This document shows positions 1 through 8,440 of a DNA stretch of 33,582 bases, piece by piece. Numbering within the stretch: the stretch's first letter is position 1; the number at the start of each line of letters is the position of its first letter. Both the position numbers and the translations under genes were made by a program. The notes under the pieces were generated by a model that was given only the letters and a program-made list of their open reading frames with translations, was not told the origin of the DNA and did not search any database. This DNA comes from Neocallimastix lanati (nom. inval.). Lineage: Eukaryota; Neocallimastigomycota; Neocallimastigomycetes; Neocallimastigales; Neocallimastigaceae. The stretch covers positions 1 through 33,582 of the forward strand of contig JACVTC010000386.1 of the NCBI GenBank assembly GCA_016946835.1, written 5' to 3'.

Positions 1-131
1 TATTAAGAAATCTAACCTTTCCTTATACGCTATTGATGATCTTGACAAGCGCCGCTAAGAAGGTTGTCCAACTTGCCAATGTTGTTGGTTTAGCTAAGGA
101 AAACGGTATTAAGATCAAGATTGAAAACTAG
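1..131 (+). CDS. 3' end of an unidentified host gene (partial, frame break)
   Basis: The last codons read AAKKVVQLANVVGLAKENG and end IKIKIEN before TAG at 129-131. Base composition is far less AT-rich than the flanks, with C-ending codons (atc, aac, gcc) typical of a well-expressed host gene. Upstream, the plausible protein reading (IKKSNLSLYAIDDLDK) lies in frame 2 (from base 2) and hits TAA at 56-58, while the end reads in frame 3. One indel near 49-56, a sequencing error, or an intron end would join them. I do not recognise the family. The gene extends left of the window. That this is a real gene end is fairly likely; its function is unknown. Confidence 0.5.
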   Translation, partial: LRNLTFPYTLLMILTSAAKKVVQLANVVGLAKENGIKIKIEN

Positions 132-804
132 ATTAATTTATTTATAAAAGCAAAATTAAATTAAAATGTTTTTTTTTTTTTTTTTTGTGATTTTGAAAAA
201 AAAGAAAAAAAAAGGAAAATAAATATTTTTTTTTAACTTTTTATAAAGAATATATATATATAATAAAATTAATAAAAAAAATTAAAACACATAAAATTAA
301 TAATAATAAAAAAAAAGCATACACACAAAACACATAAAATTTTTTTAAACAAAAAAAAACAAGAGAATGAAATTAAAATATTAAAAAATATATCAATTAA
401 ACAAAAATTTTTAAAACATCATACATCTATATACATATAATAGTAAATAAAAATTTTATTTGAAGAGGGAAAAAAAAAGAAAGTTTTAAAACAAAATAAA
501 TAATAAAATAAATATAATAAAAAAAAAATAAAAAAAAAGGATTTGAGTGTTTATTTATTTAAAATATTTTGTGTTATTATTTTTTGTTGTTAATATTTTG
601 AGAAATACTTCAGGACATTGAAGGTTTGTTTATATAAGATAGTTTGATGATTTGTAATGATTTGTTAAAGTAGATTATGAATTGGTGTTATTAAACTGTG
701 ATAGGAATATATAATATGAATTTTTATTTACAGTTTAATTTGGTACTGTTAATTTTGAAGAGGGAGGTGTAGTTTGTTACAGTAATATAAATTAATAAAG
801 TTTT
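132..804. other. AT-rich spacer downstream of the host gene
   Basis: Mostly A/T homopolymer runs (T-run about 170-186, many A-runs to about 540), probably the 3'UTR and intergenic DNA of the host gene. From about 541 to 804 the sequence is less repetitive and contains an AATAAAG at about 794-800 just before the 30-bp NLR-A match. This stretch could be an old degraded element end, but I see no coding frame or known RNA in it. Confidence 0.5.
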
Positions 805-834
805 GGTAATAGTTCATTCCTTAACTCCTTTTCT
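805..834 (+). repeat. 30-bp copy of the NLR-A ORF placed upstream of NLR-A
   Basis: Bases 805-834 match the NLR-A coding sequence at 2091-2120 exactly and in the same orientation. Identity stops at both ends. It lies immediately before the GC-richer leader of NLR-A copy 1, so it looks like a patch captured at the element's 5' junction. Confidence 0.8.
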
Positions 835-1016
835 GCCCCAATGAAGTGGACTGTTTTTCCAGGTCCATGGAGGGTTGATGGAAAAGGAATAACCTATATC
901 AGGTGTACTAATTACAGCTTTCTGTGATTCTGATGATAATCAATGGTTATCCTTTCTAAAGTGGCTTCTAGTACGAAGAGAGAAATCTGGAATACTGGAA
1001 GACTGTAGAAAGTGAA
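835..1016 (+). other. GC-richer, structured leader upstream of NLR-A copy 1
   Basis: About 180 bp clearly richer in G+C than either flank. It holds several short inverted repeats: TCCAT/ATGGA, ACAG/CTGT around CTTT, GATT/AATC, and a longer near-match GGAATAACC with GGTTATCC. NLR-A copies 3 and 4 lack it and start at the base equivalent to 1017. It may be the true 5' end of full-length NLR-A, or unrelated sequence captured at the junction. No ORF is visible. Confidence 0.45.
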
Positions 1017-1211
1017 CTTGACGTTCTATAATGTCTTAAAAATGGATATGTAGTAACATTGGAGTTGTACAATTAATAATATCATGTAGTTTCTACATAT
1101 TATCATTGTAATGAATCTATTGTATTTTTTACTTTAGCATTATTTTGTATATGTTTTTTTTTTATAGTATTATTTATACTCTCATGTAGCTATTGTAAAA
1201 TGGAAATGTAG

Positions 1212-1226
1212 GAGATTGATTCACTC
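1212..1226 (+). promoter_or_regulatory. 5'UTR motif shared by NLR-A and NLR-B
   Basis: The 15-mer GAGATTGATTCACTC occurs here and in every other preserved leader: 8680-8694 and 21073-21087 (NLR-B), 13923-13937 and 26312-26326 (NLR-A). It is followed by an AAA-CTTGT-like stretch and preceded by CATGTA and GAATCTATTGTATT motifs in the same order in both families. The two families differ strongly elsewhere in the leader, so this block is probably functional, either as an internal promoter element or an RNA signal. The role is inference. Confidence 0.5.
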
Positions 1227-1571
1227 CAAAGCTTGTGTTTGAGACATTATTTAACGGATGGGAATCTTTTTATAGTTTTTCACAACTATTATTTCATTAA
1301 CACTTAAATTTTATATTATATATGATTATTTTACAGAAATTTTTACATAAAACAGGAATTTATAATTGAAAATCATTAATTAAAACTAGTCAACACAAAA
1401 AGAAAGAAAAACAAACAAGTTTTAGCAAACAATATACACGAAAGAGAAGACAACAGCAATAAATTTTTATTTTTTTTTTAATTTTTTAATTTTTACTAAT
1501 TTTATTTTTTTTTTTTTATTTTTATATTACACTTACCTTTTATTAATATAGATAAGTTTTTTTATTTTATT

Positions 1572-4500
1572 ATGTCAACTATACGAAGAGGTCTGCGACT
1601 TTATGGTCCTGACCATGATAAATTTGTTTTAATTTTCATTCATGATCTTGAATCTTGGACTGAAAGTAGACTATGGGAATTTTTAAGCAAAAAGATATCA
1701 AATTGTAATGAAGTTGTTCATGGAATCGTTAAAAAACACTATATTAATATGGAAAACTACTTCATCCTAAGAGTTAACTATAATAATTGTACGGATTATT
1801 TGAAGGTTATTTATTTGATTACTAAGCACTTACCTGTTAAAAGAATTAAATGGAAGATTACTTCAAGGATACGCACATTTAGTAATGTTAATCATAATAG
1901 AACCAGGTATTATTCTGAACCCTCAATCCCCATCTCTGAAAGCCTCCTGTATGCTAACCCTTTCTCGAATACTAAATATTTCAACCTCTGTATTAGCTGG
2001 AACATAAATGGTTGGAATTCTGAAAAACGTGACGGACTTACCAATTTTAATTCAATCTTTAATCCTATTTGTATTTGTCTTCAAGAAGTCGGTAATAGTT
2101 CATTCCTTAACTCCTTTTCTAACTCATATCCATTCCTTAATCATTATAGAACAGTACTGAGACGTGCGGACAAAAAAATCCCTGGTATGAGGGGCCTTTA
2201 TATAGGTGTGCACTCCTCCTGCCAATTCACTAATGATGATTTTGAATATAGATATATACTCTCAGTAAATATATTCTCTTTTTGGGGTGTCAGATGTTCT
2301 TTAGGGAACATTTACATCCCTAGCAAAAAACACAAAGACTCTAGAGAAAAAGCGGAAACTGATTTTGCTAATTGGCTCAAGAACCATCAGAATAACCCTT
2401 CGGCTATTGTTGGTGATTTCAACATGACTAAGCAACAACTCAAAGATCTTATTCTTAGAATTTCCCCTCAATGGTTTGTTATGGATATGGTTGGTCATCA
2501 ATTTACTTGGTCTAATGGTGGAAAGAATTCTTGTATTGATTTTATAGTAGTGAACGATAAATTAAGAAATTATCTGAATATTGCTTCTGTATGCTACTCT
2601 TTTAATGACATCTCTGACCATTTACCACTTATTCTTTCTTGTAAAAAAATATCTCCTGATGGTTTTGTTACTCCCCCTCGGGATAAACAAATTAAGTGGT
2701 CTAATCGAATTTGTAGGGATAAACGTGAAGCAATCTTCTCTCATAATAAATTCACATGTTTACTGGATGAATTTGAACATAATGATAATCTAGACTCTAA
2801 TACAATGGTTAAAAAACTTCTTGACACAGCAAATAAAATAGGCGATGACATTCAAGCAAGAGTTCCTACAAATTTACAGGGTTCAGCGTTCCATTGTCCT
2901 GCTTATATTAAGAAATTATCACATGAAAAACATTTATTTTATAAAAGGATTAAAAATTTTAAACTTCGTAATGATTTGTCAAATCTTCAAGAATTTTGTG
3001 ATCTCTCAAAAGAATATAGAGTTCTCTCTGATTATATCATTAGTATTAAAAGAAATATTAGAAATATTAGATTTAAAAATTTGATTCATTCCATCGGCGA
3101 ATGTTTCTTAAAAAATGATGCCCAGCGTGGTTGGTCTGGACTTAAGAAAATTTCTAAACCTTCTTACTCTCCTTCCCAATCACCTGTATACATTAAAGAT
3201 AAAGAAGGTAATGTTCTAGTATCCCAAGAAGATCAACTCAATCGTTTTGCAGAACACTATGAAGAACTTGCTTCTGATATAACTGGTCACAGTCTTAATG
3301 AAAATTATTGGAAAAGAATACTTAATAATTCTTCTACTCCTCAGGAATCATGGGATATTAATCAACCTATTTCCATGTCAGAAATTCATTCAACTGTTCT
3401 TTCAATGAAAAATAACAAAGCACCTGGTCCTGATGGTATACCTACAGAATTTTTTAAAGCATTTTTTAATTCTGAGAGTAGAAATTCTTCTCAGGATGAC
3501 TCTAATCAAGAGGTTACTTATTCCGATTGTGCAAAGTGTCTGTTATTACTTTTTAATAAAATTTGGGATGGTGACTTTCCTAATGAATGGAACTCTGCTT
3601 CTATTGTTTCTATTCCTAAAAAAGGGGATCTTTCAGATTGTAATAATTATCGTGGTATTTCACTCATCAATGTAGGTTTAAAAATTCTATCAAAAATTGT
3701 CACTAAAAGAATATCGGACTATGCTTTTTCTAATGGAATAATTAGACCAGAACAGTTTGGTTTTAGAAATAAAGAAGAATGTATTAGTTTATTTGTATCC
3801 ATTCGTGAAATTTGTCAAAGAAGAAAATTTAAGGATAAATTTACCTTTCTTGCCTTTCTTGACCTTAAAAAAGCTTATGATTCAGTTCCAATTTACAATA
3901 TACTTACTAAACTAGATAATCTTGGTATTCGTGGTAAATGCCTTCAATTCATTACTAATCTATACCTTACCTCGAAAGCTCGTGCAATCTTTAATGGTAA
4001 ACTTTCAAAAGAATTTCCAATACACCGTGGTGTTCGCCAAGGGTGTCCTCTCTCACCTATCTTATTCAATATATTTATCAATGATATTTTTGATAAATGT
4101 AAAAGATATGGTGTGATTACTGAAAAGAAAAAGTGTTGTGGTGGATTATTTGCTGATGATATTGTATTATTAGCTCCTACAAAATCTTCACTTAAAAACC
4201 TTTTGAATATTGCTCATGATTGGGGTATTAAAAATGAAATGACCTTTGGAATCAATAAATGCGCTACACTAGTTGTTAAACCAAAGAATTTTATTCCTTC
4301 AAGACATTATGAAAATCCTACATTTAGACTTGGTATGAACTATATACCAAGCACTAATCAATATACATATCTTGGTATACCTTTTAATGAATCGTTGGAT
4401 TTAAAACCTATTATTGCTAAGATGAACAATAAAATTAATTATACAGTTAACTCTTTCTTTAGATTTTTAACCAATAGGAATGTTCCTTTCTACTTTAAAA

Positions 4501-5657
4501 CTCGTATACTAGTTTCTTTTGTCCTTAGTTCAGTTCTTTATTATGCTCCCTTACTTGGTTCAAATAAAAAGAATACTGAAAAAGCTCAAACTGCTTTTAA
4601 TCGAGGTTTGTATTGGAGTTTCGGGTTTAAAAATAAAACCTCCAATACTTCAATTTACAATATGTCTAAGGAACTTTCTATACCTCCTATAGCTAGTTTT
4701 TGTGCTAAGGCGATGATTCGATGCTTTAAAAAGTGGAAAGATTCTTCTTGTATTATTTCTCATTTAGTCAAAAATATACCTACACTTTCTCACTATTCAT
4801 GGACGAAAAAAGCACGGAGTTTAGCAGTACACAAGCACAGTAATAAACTTCCTGGAGAAATAAGGAAGTTTTACTGGGAAAATATTCATTATTCAAGCAC
4901 TCCTGCGATCAGATCTACAAAATACAAGAAATTTAAATTTGGTTTTAAAAAATTTATTCATCGTCTATCACTTAAATATTCACAATTTTCTCTTGGATTT
5001 TTTTGGATTGGACGAATTAAATGTGGATTCAAATTTGATGTAAAAACGTATGTTAAAAGTAATCTAGTATCAGAAAATTGCCCAACATACTGCCCTTGTT
5101 GTGGTGAGAGTAACAGCATACCTAGTTTTACACACTGGATACTTTTATGTCCTAAATTTGAAGAATTTAGGCAACATTTCATTCCCTTTGTTGATGAAAT
5201 TTTTATTAATTTTTCTCTAATTGTTCATGAGAAATCATTGAACATTCCTGATGATAAAGAGGAAGATTTTGATGATAATATCAATTTTTACGTGCTGTGT
5301 ATCCTTCTTGGCGGAAATGCAGTATTTGAAATCTTAAAGATCGGCTCGGGGGAAAGAAGGCGACTTATTAATAATATTTTTCAATCACCTTCGAACGAGT
5401 CTTCTTTCCCGATTTCATTTTTTGTGGGGCTTGCGGAATTCCTTACTAACGTTATGCCTATTGTGATTGGTGATTTTTACACCATGATCGATTTGTATAG
5501 TGTTAGACCTACCGTTGTCAAGAGTGTCGACGTCGTAACGATAAGGCAAAGAAGAAATTCTGATACAGATTCGAATGATAATTTTCATCCACATGGGGTT
5601 ATCTTCGATGAATGGGAAGAGTTAGAGGCCTTTTCGTCCTCGAAGCTCATAACGTAG
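1572..5657 (+). CDS. NLR-A polyprotein: APE endonuclease / reverse transcriptase (intact)
   Basis: A 1361-aa single-ORF retrotransposon protein for target-primed reverse transcription. Residues about 1-110 form a small alpha/beta region with an RRM-like pattern (FVLIFIHDL ... YFILRVNY), a possible RNA-binding substitute for ORF1. The APE-type endonuclease spans about 138-355: SWNINGW from 142, catalytic E172 in LQEVG, GDFN 281-284, SDH 348-350. The RT spans about 600-900: PDG near 620, motif A FLDLKKAYD with D764, motif B GVRQGCPLS from 820, motif C FADD 860-863. A C-terminal zinc motif follows: C1174-x2-C1177 ... H1188-x4-C1193. No RNase H is recognised. The start is the first ATG after a T-rich tract and copies 3 and 4 begin at the same codon. 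No stops or frameshifts are present, so it may be active. The clade is not assigned. Confidence 0.93.
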   Translation: MSTIRRGLRLYGPDHDKFVLIFIHDLESWTESRLWEFLSKKISNCNEVVHGIVKKHYINMENYFILRVNYNNCTDYLKVIYLITKHLPVKRIKWKITSRIRTFSNVNHNRTRYYSEPSIPISESLLYANPFSNTKYFNLCISWNINGWNSEKRDGLTNFNSIFNPICICLQEVGNSSFLNSFSNSYPFLNHYRTVLRRADKKIPGMRGLYIGVHSSCQFTNDDFEYRYILSVNIFSFWGVRCSLGNIYIPSKKHKDSREKAETDFANWLKNHQNNPSAIVGDFNMTKQQLKDLILRISPQWFVMDMVGHQFTWSNGGKNSCIDFIVVNDKLRNYLNIASVCYSFNDISDHLPLILSCKKISPDGFVTPPRDKQIKWSNRICRDKREAIFSHNKFTCLLDEFEHNDNLDSNTMVKKLLDTANKIGDDIQARVPTNLQGSAFHCPAYIKKLSHEKHLFYKRIKNFKLRNDLSNLQEFCDLSKEYRVLSDYIISIKRNIRNIRFKNLIHSIGECFLKNDAQRGWSGLKKISKPSYSPSQSPVYIKDKEGNVLVSQEDQLNRFAEHYEELASDITGHSLNENYWKRILNNSSTPQESWDINQPISMSEIHSTVLSMKNNKAPGPDGIPTEFFKAFFNSESRNSSQDDSNQEVTYSDCAKCLLLLFNKIWDGDFPNEWNSASIVSIPKKGDLSDCNNYRGISLINVGLKILSKIVTKRISDYAFSNGIIRPEQFGFRNKEECISLFVSIREICQRRKFKDKFTFLAFLDLKKAYDSVPIYNILTKLDNLGIRGKCLQFITNLYLTSKARAIFNGKLSKEFPIHRGVRQGCPLSPILFNIFINDIFDKCKRYGVITEKKKCCGGLFADDIVLLAPTKSSLKNLLNIAHDWGIKNEMTFGINKCATLVVKPKNFIPSRHYENPTFRLGMNYIPSTNQYTYLGIPFNESLDLKPIIAKMNNKINYTVNSFFRFLTNRNVPFYFKTRILVSFVLSSVLYYAPLLGSNKKNTEKAQTAFNRGLYWSFGFKNKTSNTSIYNMSKELSIPPIASFCAKAMIRCFKKWKDSSCIISHLVKNIPTLSHYSWTKKARSLAVHKHSNKLPGEIRKFYWENIHYSSTPAIRSTKYKKFKFGFKKFIHRLSLKYSQFSLGFFWIGRIKCGFKFDVKTYVKSNLVSENCPTYCPCCGESNSIPSFTHWILLCPKFEEFRQHFIPFVDEIFINFSLIVHEKSLNIPDDKEEDFDDNINFYVLCILLGGNAVFEILKIGSGERRRLINNIFQSPSNESSFPISFFVGLAEFLTNVMPIVIGDFYTMIDLYSVRPTVVKSVDVVTIRQRRNSDTDSNDNFHPHGVIFDEWEELEAFSSSKLIT
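5518..5548 (+). repeat. GC-rich block conserved between NLR-A and NLR-C near the 3' end
   Basis: This block around AAGAGYGTCGACGTCGTA followed by GATAAGGCA is almost identical at nucleotide level in all NLR-A 3' ends (8009-8038, 19874-19904) and in NLR-C (20451-20480). NLR-B keeps ACCAAGAGCGTC at 13375-13386. It encodes KSVDVV.IR in NLR-A and NLR-C and KSVNAEETVRQ in NLR-B. It includes the palindrome CGACGTCG. Confidence 0.7.
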
Positions 5658-5744
5658 TTTTTTAATATTAATATAAAAAAATTTCATGTATTTAAATTTC
5701 ATGTATTTTTTAAAAAAATATTATTAAATAAAGTTTATTCCTAG

Positions 5745-5781
<37 letters not shown>
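5658..5781 (+). other. NLR-A 3'UTR and poly(A) tail
   Basis: A 90-bp 3'UTR carries two TTTCATGTATTT direct repeats, an AATAAA signal, and the terminal CCTAGTCT, followed by 34 A. NLR-C ends in CCCTGTCT plus poly(A), so the last bases before the tail are similar in both families. The same 3'UTR recurs at 8148-8271 and 20014-20146. Confidence 0.8.
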
Positions 5782-5785
<4 letters not shown>

Positions 5786-5943
5786 TATCATCTATTACTA
5801 CGAAGGGTGATTCTCGCCCTAGTAGCTCAATAAATGATGAATCCGGGGAGAGTTTAGTGGACACCACACTATCTATTTTAAGGATGTTACTTCTAAATTT
5901 TATTTCTTTTTTATTTGATAGGAAGGGTAAAATTCCCGCATAG
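5782..5943 (+). pseudogene. NLR-C polyprotein, last about 53 codons
   Basis: The coding remnant ends at TAG 5941-5943. It reads like the end of the longer remnant at 20293-20655, including GDSRPSSSINDESGE and LLNFISFLFDRKGK. Only this C-terminal tail survives, so no enzyme activity can remain. The family is inferred from the second copy, whose upstream part aligns with the NLR-A C-terminus. Confidence 0.7.
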
Positions 5944-6097
5944 TACAACTTGCCGAAATACATAGTATTTTCGAGCTTTTTTATTTTTTATTTTTTATTT
6001 TTAATTTTTTATTTTTAATTTCTAATGTACTTTTCACCTATATGTATTTTTTAAAATAAAATTTAATAAAGATTTTGGAAGTGTATTCTCTTCCCTG

Positions 6098-6139
<42 letters not shown>
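5782..6139 (+). mobile_element. NLR-C fragment 1, 5'-truncated
   Basis: It matches the 3' end of the longer NLR-C copy at 20495-20857: end of an ORF, a T-rich 3'UTR, AATAAAG, CCCTGTCT, and a poly(A) of 39 (6101-6139). It starts immediately after the NLR-A copy 1 poly(A) and runs straight into NLR-A copy 2. Severe 5' truncation is typical of incomplete target-primed reverse transcription. Confidence 0.85.
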
Positions 6140-6141
<2 letters not shown>

Positions 6142-8235
6142 GTGGTATTTCACTCATCAATGTAGGTTTAAAAATTCTATCAAAAATTGTCACTAAAAGA
6201 ATATCGGACTATGCTTTTTCTAATGGAATAATTAGACCAGAACAGTTTGGTTTTAGAAATAAAGAAGAATGTATTAGTTTATTTGTATCCATTCGTGAAA
6301 TTTGTCAAAGAAGAAAATTTAAGGATAAATTTACCTTTCTTGCCTTTCTTGACCTTAAAAAAGCTTATGATTCAGTTCCAATTTACAATATACTTACTAA
6401 ACTAGATAATCTTGGTATTCGTGGTAAATGCCTTCAATTCATTACTAATCTATACCTTACCTCGAAAGCTCGTGCAAACTTTAATGGTAAACTTTCAAAA
6501 GAATTTCCAATACACCGTGGTGTTCGCCAAGGGTGTCCTCTCTCACCTATCTTATTCAATATATTTATCAATGATATTTTTGATAAATGTAAAAGATATG
6601 GTGTGATTACTGAAAAGAAAAAGTGTTGTGGTGGATTATTTGCTGATGATATTGTATTATTAGCTCCTACAAAATCTTCACTTAAAAACCTTTTGAATAT
6701 TGCTCATGATTGGGGTATTAAAAATGAAATGACCTTTGGAATCAATAAATGCGCTACACTAGTTGTTAAACCAAAGAATTTTATTCCTTCAAGACATTAT
6801 GAAAATCCTACATTTAGACTTGGTATGAACTATATACCAAGCACTAATCAATATACATATCTTGGTATACCTTTTAATGAATCGTTGGATTTAAAACCTA
6901 TTATTGCTAAGATGAATAGTAAAATTAATTATACAGTTAACTCTTTCTTTAGTTTTTTAACCAATAGGAATGTTCCTTTCTACTTTAAAACTCGTATACT
7001 AGTTTCTTTTGTCCTTAGCTCAGTTCTTTATTATGCTCCCTTACTTGGTTCAAATAAAAAGAATACTGAAAAAGCTCAAACTGCTTTTAATCGAGGTTTG
7101 TACTGGAGTTTCGGGTTTAAAAATAAAACCTCCAATACTTCAATTTACAATATGTCTAAGGAACTTTCTATACCTCCTATAGCTAGTTTTTGTGCTAAGG
7201 CGATGATTCGATGCTTTAAAAAGTGGAAAGATTCTTCTTGTATTATTTCTCATTTAGTCAAAAATATACCTACACTTTCTCACTATTCATGGACGAAAAA
7301 AGCACGGAGTTTAGCAGTACACAAGCACAGTAATAAACTTCCTAGAGAAATAAGGAAGTTTTACTGGGAAAATATTCATTATTCAAGCACTCCTGCGATC
7401 AGATCTACAAAATACAAGAAATTTAAATTTGGTTTTAAAAAATTTATTCATCGTCTATCACTTAAATATTCACAATTTTCTCTTGGATTTTTTTGGATTG
7501 GACGAATTAAATGTGGATTCAAATTTGATGTAAAAACGTATGTTAAAAGTAATCTAGTATCAGAAAATTGCCCAACATACTGCCCTTGTTGTGGTGAGAG
7601 TAACAGCATACCTAGTTTTACACACTGGATACTTTTATGTCCTAAATTTGAAGAATTTAGGCAACATTTCATTCCCTTTGTTGATGAAATTTTTATTAAT
7701 TTTTCTCTAATTGTTCATGAGAAATCATTGAACATTCCTGATGATAAAGAGGAAGATTTTGATGATAATATCAATTTTTACGTGCTGTGTCTCCTTCTTG
7801 GCGGAAATGCAGTATTTGAAATCTTAAAGATCGGCTCGGGGGAAAGAAGGCGATATATTAATAATATTTTTCAATCACCTTCGAACGAGTCTTCTTTCCC
7901 GATTTCATATTTTGTGGGGCTTGCGGAATTCCTTACTAACGTTATGCCTATTGTGATTGGTGATTTTTACACCATGATCGATTTGTATAGTGTTAGACCT
8001 ACCGTTGTCAAGAGCGTCGACGTCGTAACGATAAGGCAAAGAAGAAATTCTGATACAGATTCGAATGATAATTTTCATCCACATGGGGTTATCTTCGATG
8101 AATGGGAAGAGTTAGAGGCCTTTTCGTCCTCGAATCTCATAACGTAGTTTTTTAATATTAATATAAAAAATTTTCATGTATTTAAATTTCATGTATTTTT
8201 TAAAAAAAATATTATTAAATAAAGTTTATTCCTAG

Positions 8236-8271
<36 letters not shown>
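6140..8271 (+). mobile_element. NLR-A copy 2, 5'-truncated
   Basis: It starts at the base equivalent to 3650 of NLR-A copy 1 (mid reverse transcriptase) and continues colinearly to the 3'UTR and a poly(A) of 33 (8239-8271). It directly follows the NLR-C poly(A). It shares FADD, SIREIC and LDNLG with copy 1, so it belongs to the copy-1 lineage rather than that of copies 3 and 4. To its right is a 58-bp piece of NLR-B ORF. Confidence 0.9.
6141..8147 (+). pseudogene. NLR-A polyprotein, C-terminal 668 codons
   Basis: Corresponds to residues 694-1361 of the intact protein: RT motifs A, B and C (FADD kept), the thumb region, the CX2C...HX4C zinc motif and the C-terminus, with no internal stop. The endonuclease and the N-terminal RT motifs are absent. 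A reading frame upstream to an ATG at 6075 exists only because the preceding NLR-C poly(A) reads as lysines, so it has no native start. It could not mobilise itself. Confidence 0.88.
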
Positions 8272-8274
<3 letters not shown>

Positions 8275-8328
8275 ATAAGTCATTGGTTAATTGATTGTCC
8301 CTTTTTCAATCATACTCGTAGTAAAGTT
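8271..8328 (+). repeat. 58-bp piece of NLR-B ORF at the 5' junction of NLR-B copy 1
   Basis: Matches NLR-B coding positions 12909-12966 with a single mismatch, in sense orientation (it encodes part of the zinc-motif region). It sits between the NLR-A copy 2 poly(A) and the CCCCGAGCAGG start of NLR-B. It is either a remnant of an older NLR-B copy into which both neighbours inserted, or a template-switch patch added at the 5' end. Confidence 0.85.
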
Positions 8329-8329
8329 T

Positions 8330-8440
8330 CCCCGAGCAGGGGTGTACTCGATTTATGTATTTAAATCGCCTGCAAGGGGAATTAACTTTACTCTTATAAA
8401 GTAGATCCACAGTACTGGTGCAAAATAGTAGTAAAGTTAT
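8330..8440 (+). promoter_or_regulatory. Folded 5' terminus of NLR-B
   Basis: Nested complementary segments: CCCC 8330-8333 with GGGG 8376-8379; GCAGG 8336-8340 with CCTGC 8369-8373; CGATTTA 8349-8355 with TAAATCG 8362-8368 (loop of 6). The strands 8362-8373 are contiguous, allowing coaxial stacking. A second stem pairs TAACTTTACT (8383-8392) with AGTAAAGTTA (8430-8439). The same fold is at 20147 onward, lacking two outer C. A 5' structured RNA or ribozyme is an inference; no hammerhead core is present. Confidence 0.5.

Larger units (their letters stand above)
835..5781 (+). mobile_element. NLR-A copy 1, apparently full-length non-LTR retrotransposon
   Basis: A single long ORF (APE endonuclease plus reverse transcriptase) is preceded by a 5'UTR of at least 555 bp from 1017 and followed by a short 3'UTR with AATAAA at 5727-5732. 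It ends in GTCT plus an uninterrupted poly(A) of 34 (5748-5781). The left edge is uncertain: 835 if the GC-richer leader belongs to it, 1017 if the start shared with copies 3 and 4 is the true end. The poly(A) abuts an NLR-C fragment directly. The intact ORF and catalytic residues make it the best candidate for an active NLR-A copy. Confidence 0.85.

Noticed and set aside
925-960. Hammerhead ribozyme core (CTGATGA) in the NLR-A leader
   Set aside because: A possible stem follows, but the required GAAA and closing UH elements are not found at the right place.
5724-5963. Antisense ORF with a poly-Phe run (also 20277-20675)
   Set aside because: It is the reverse reading of the NLR-C ORF end and of poly(A); the sense frame aligns with the NLR-A C-terminus.
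6075-6140. ATG and poly-lysine start for the 690-codon frame over NLR-A copy 2
   Set aside because: The ATG is in the NLR-C 3'UTR and the lysines are its poly(A); this is an accidental fusion to a truncated element.
8318-8438. 11-bp direct repeat GTAGTAAAGTT (8318-8328 and 8428-8438) as a target-site duplication of a 100-bp insertion
   Set aside because: NLR-B copy 2 contains the same intervening 100 bp after a different left flank, so this stretch belongs to NLR-B; the repeat may only be junction microhomology.
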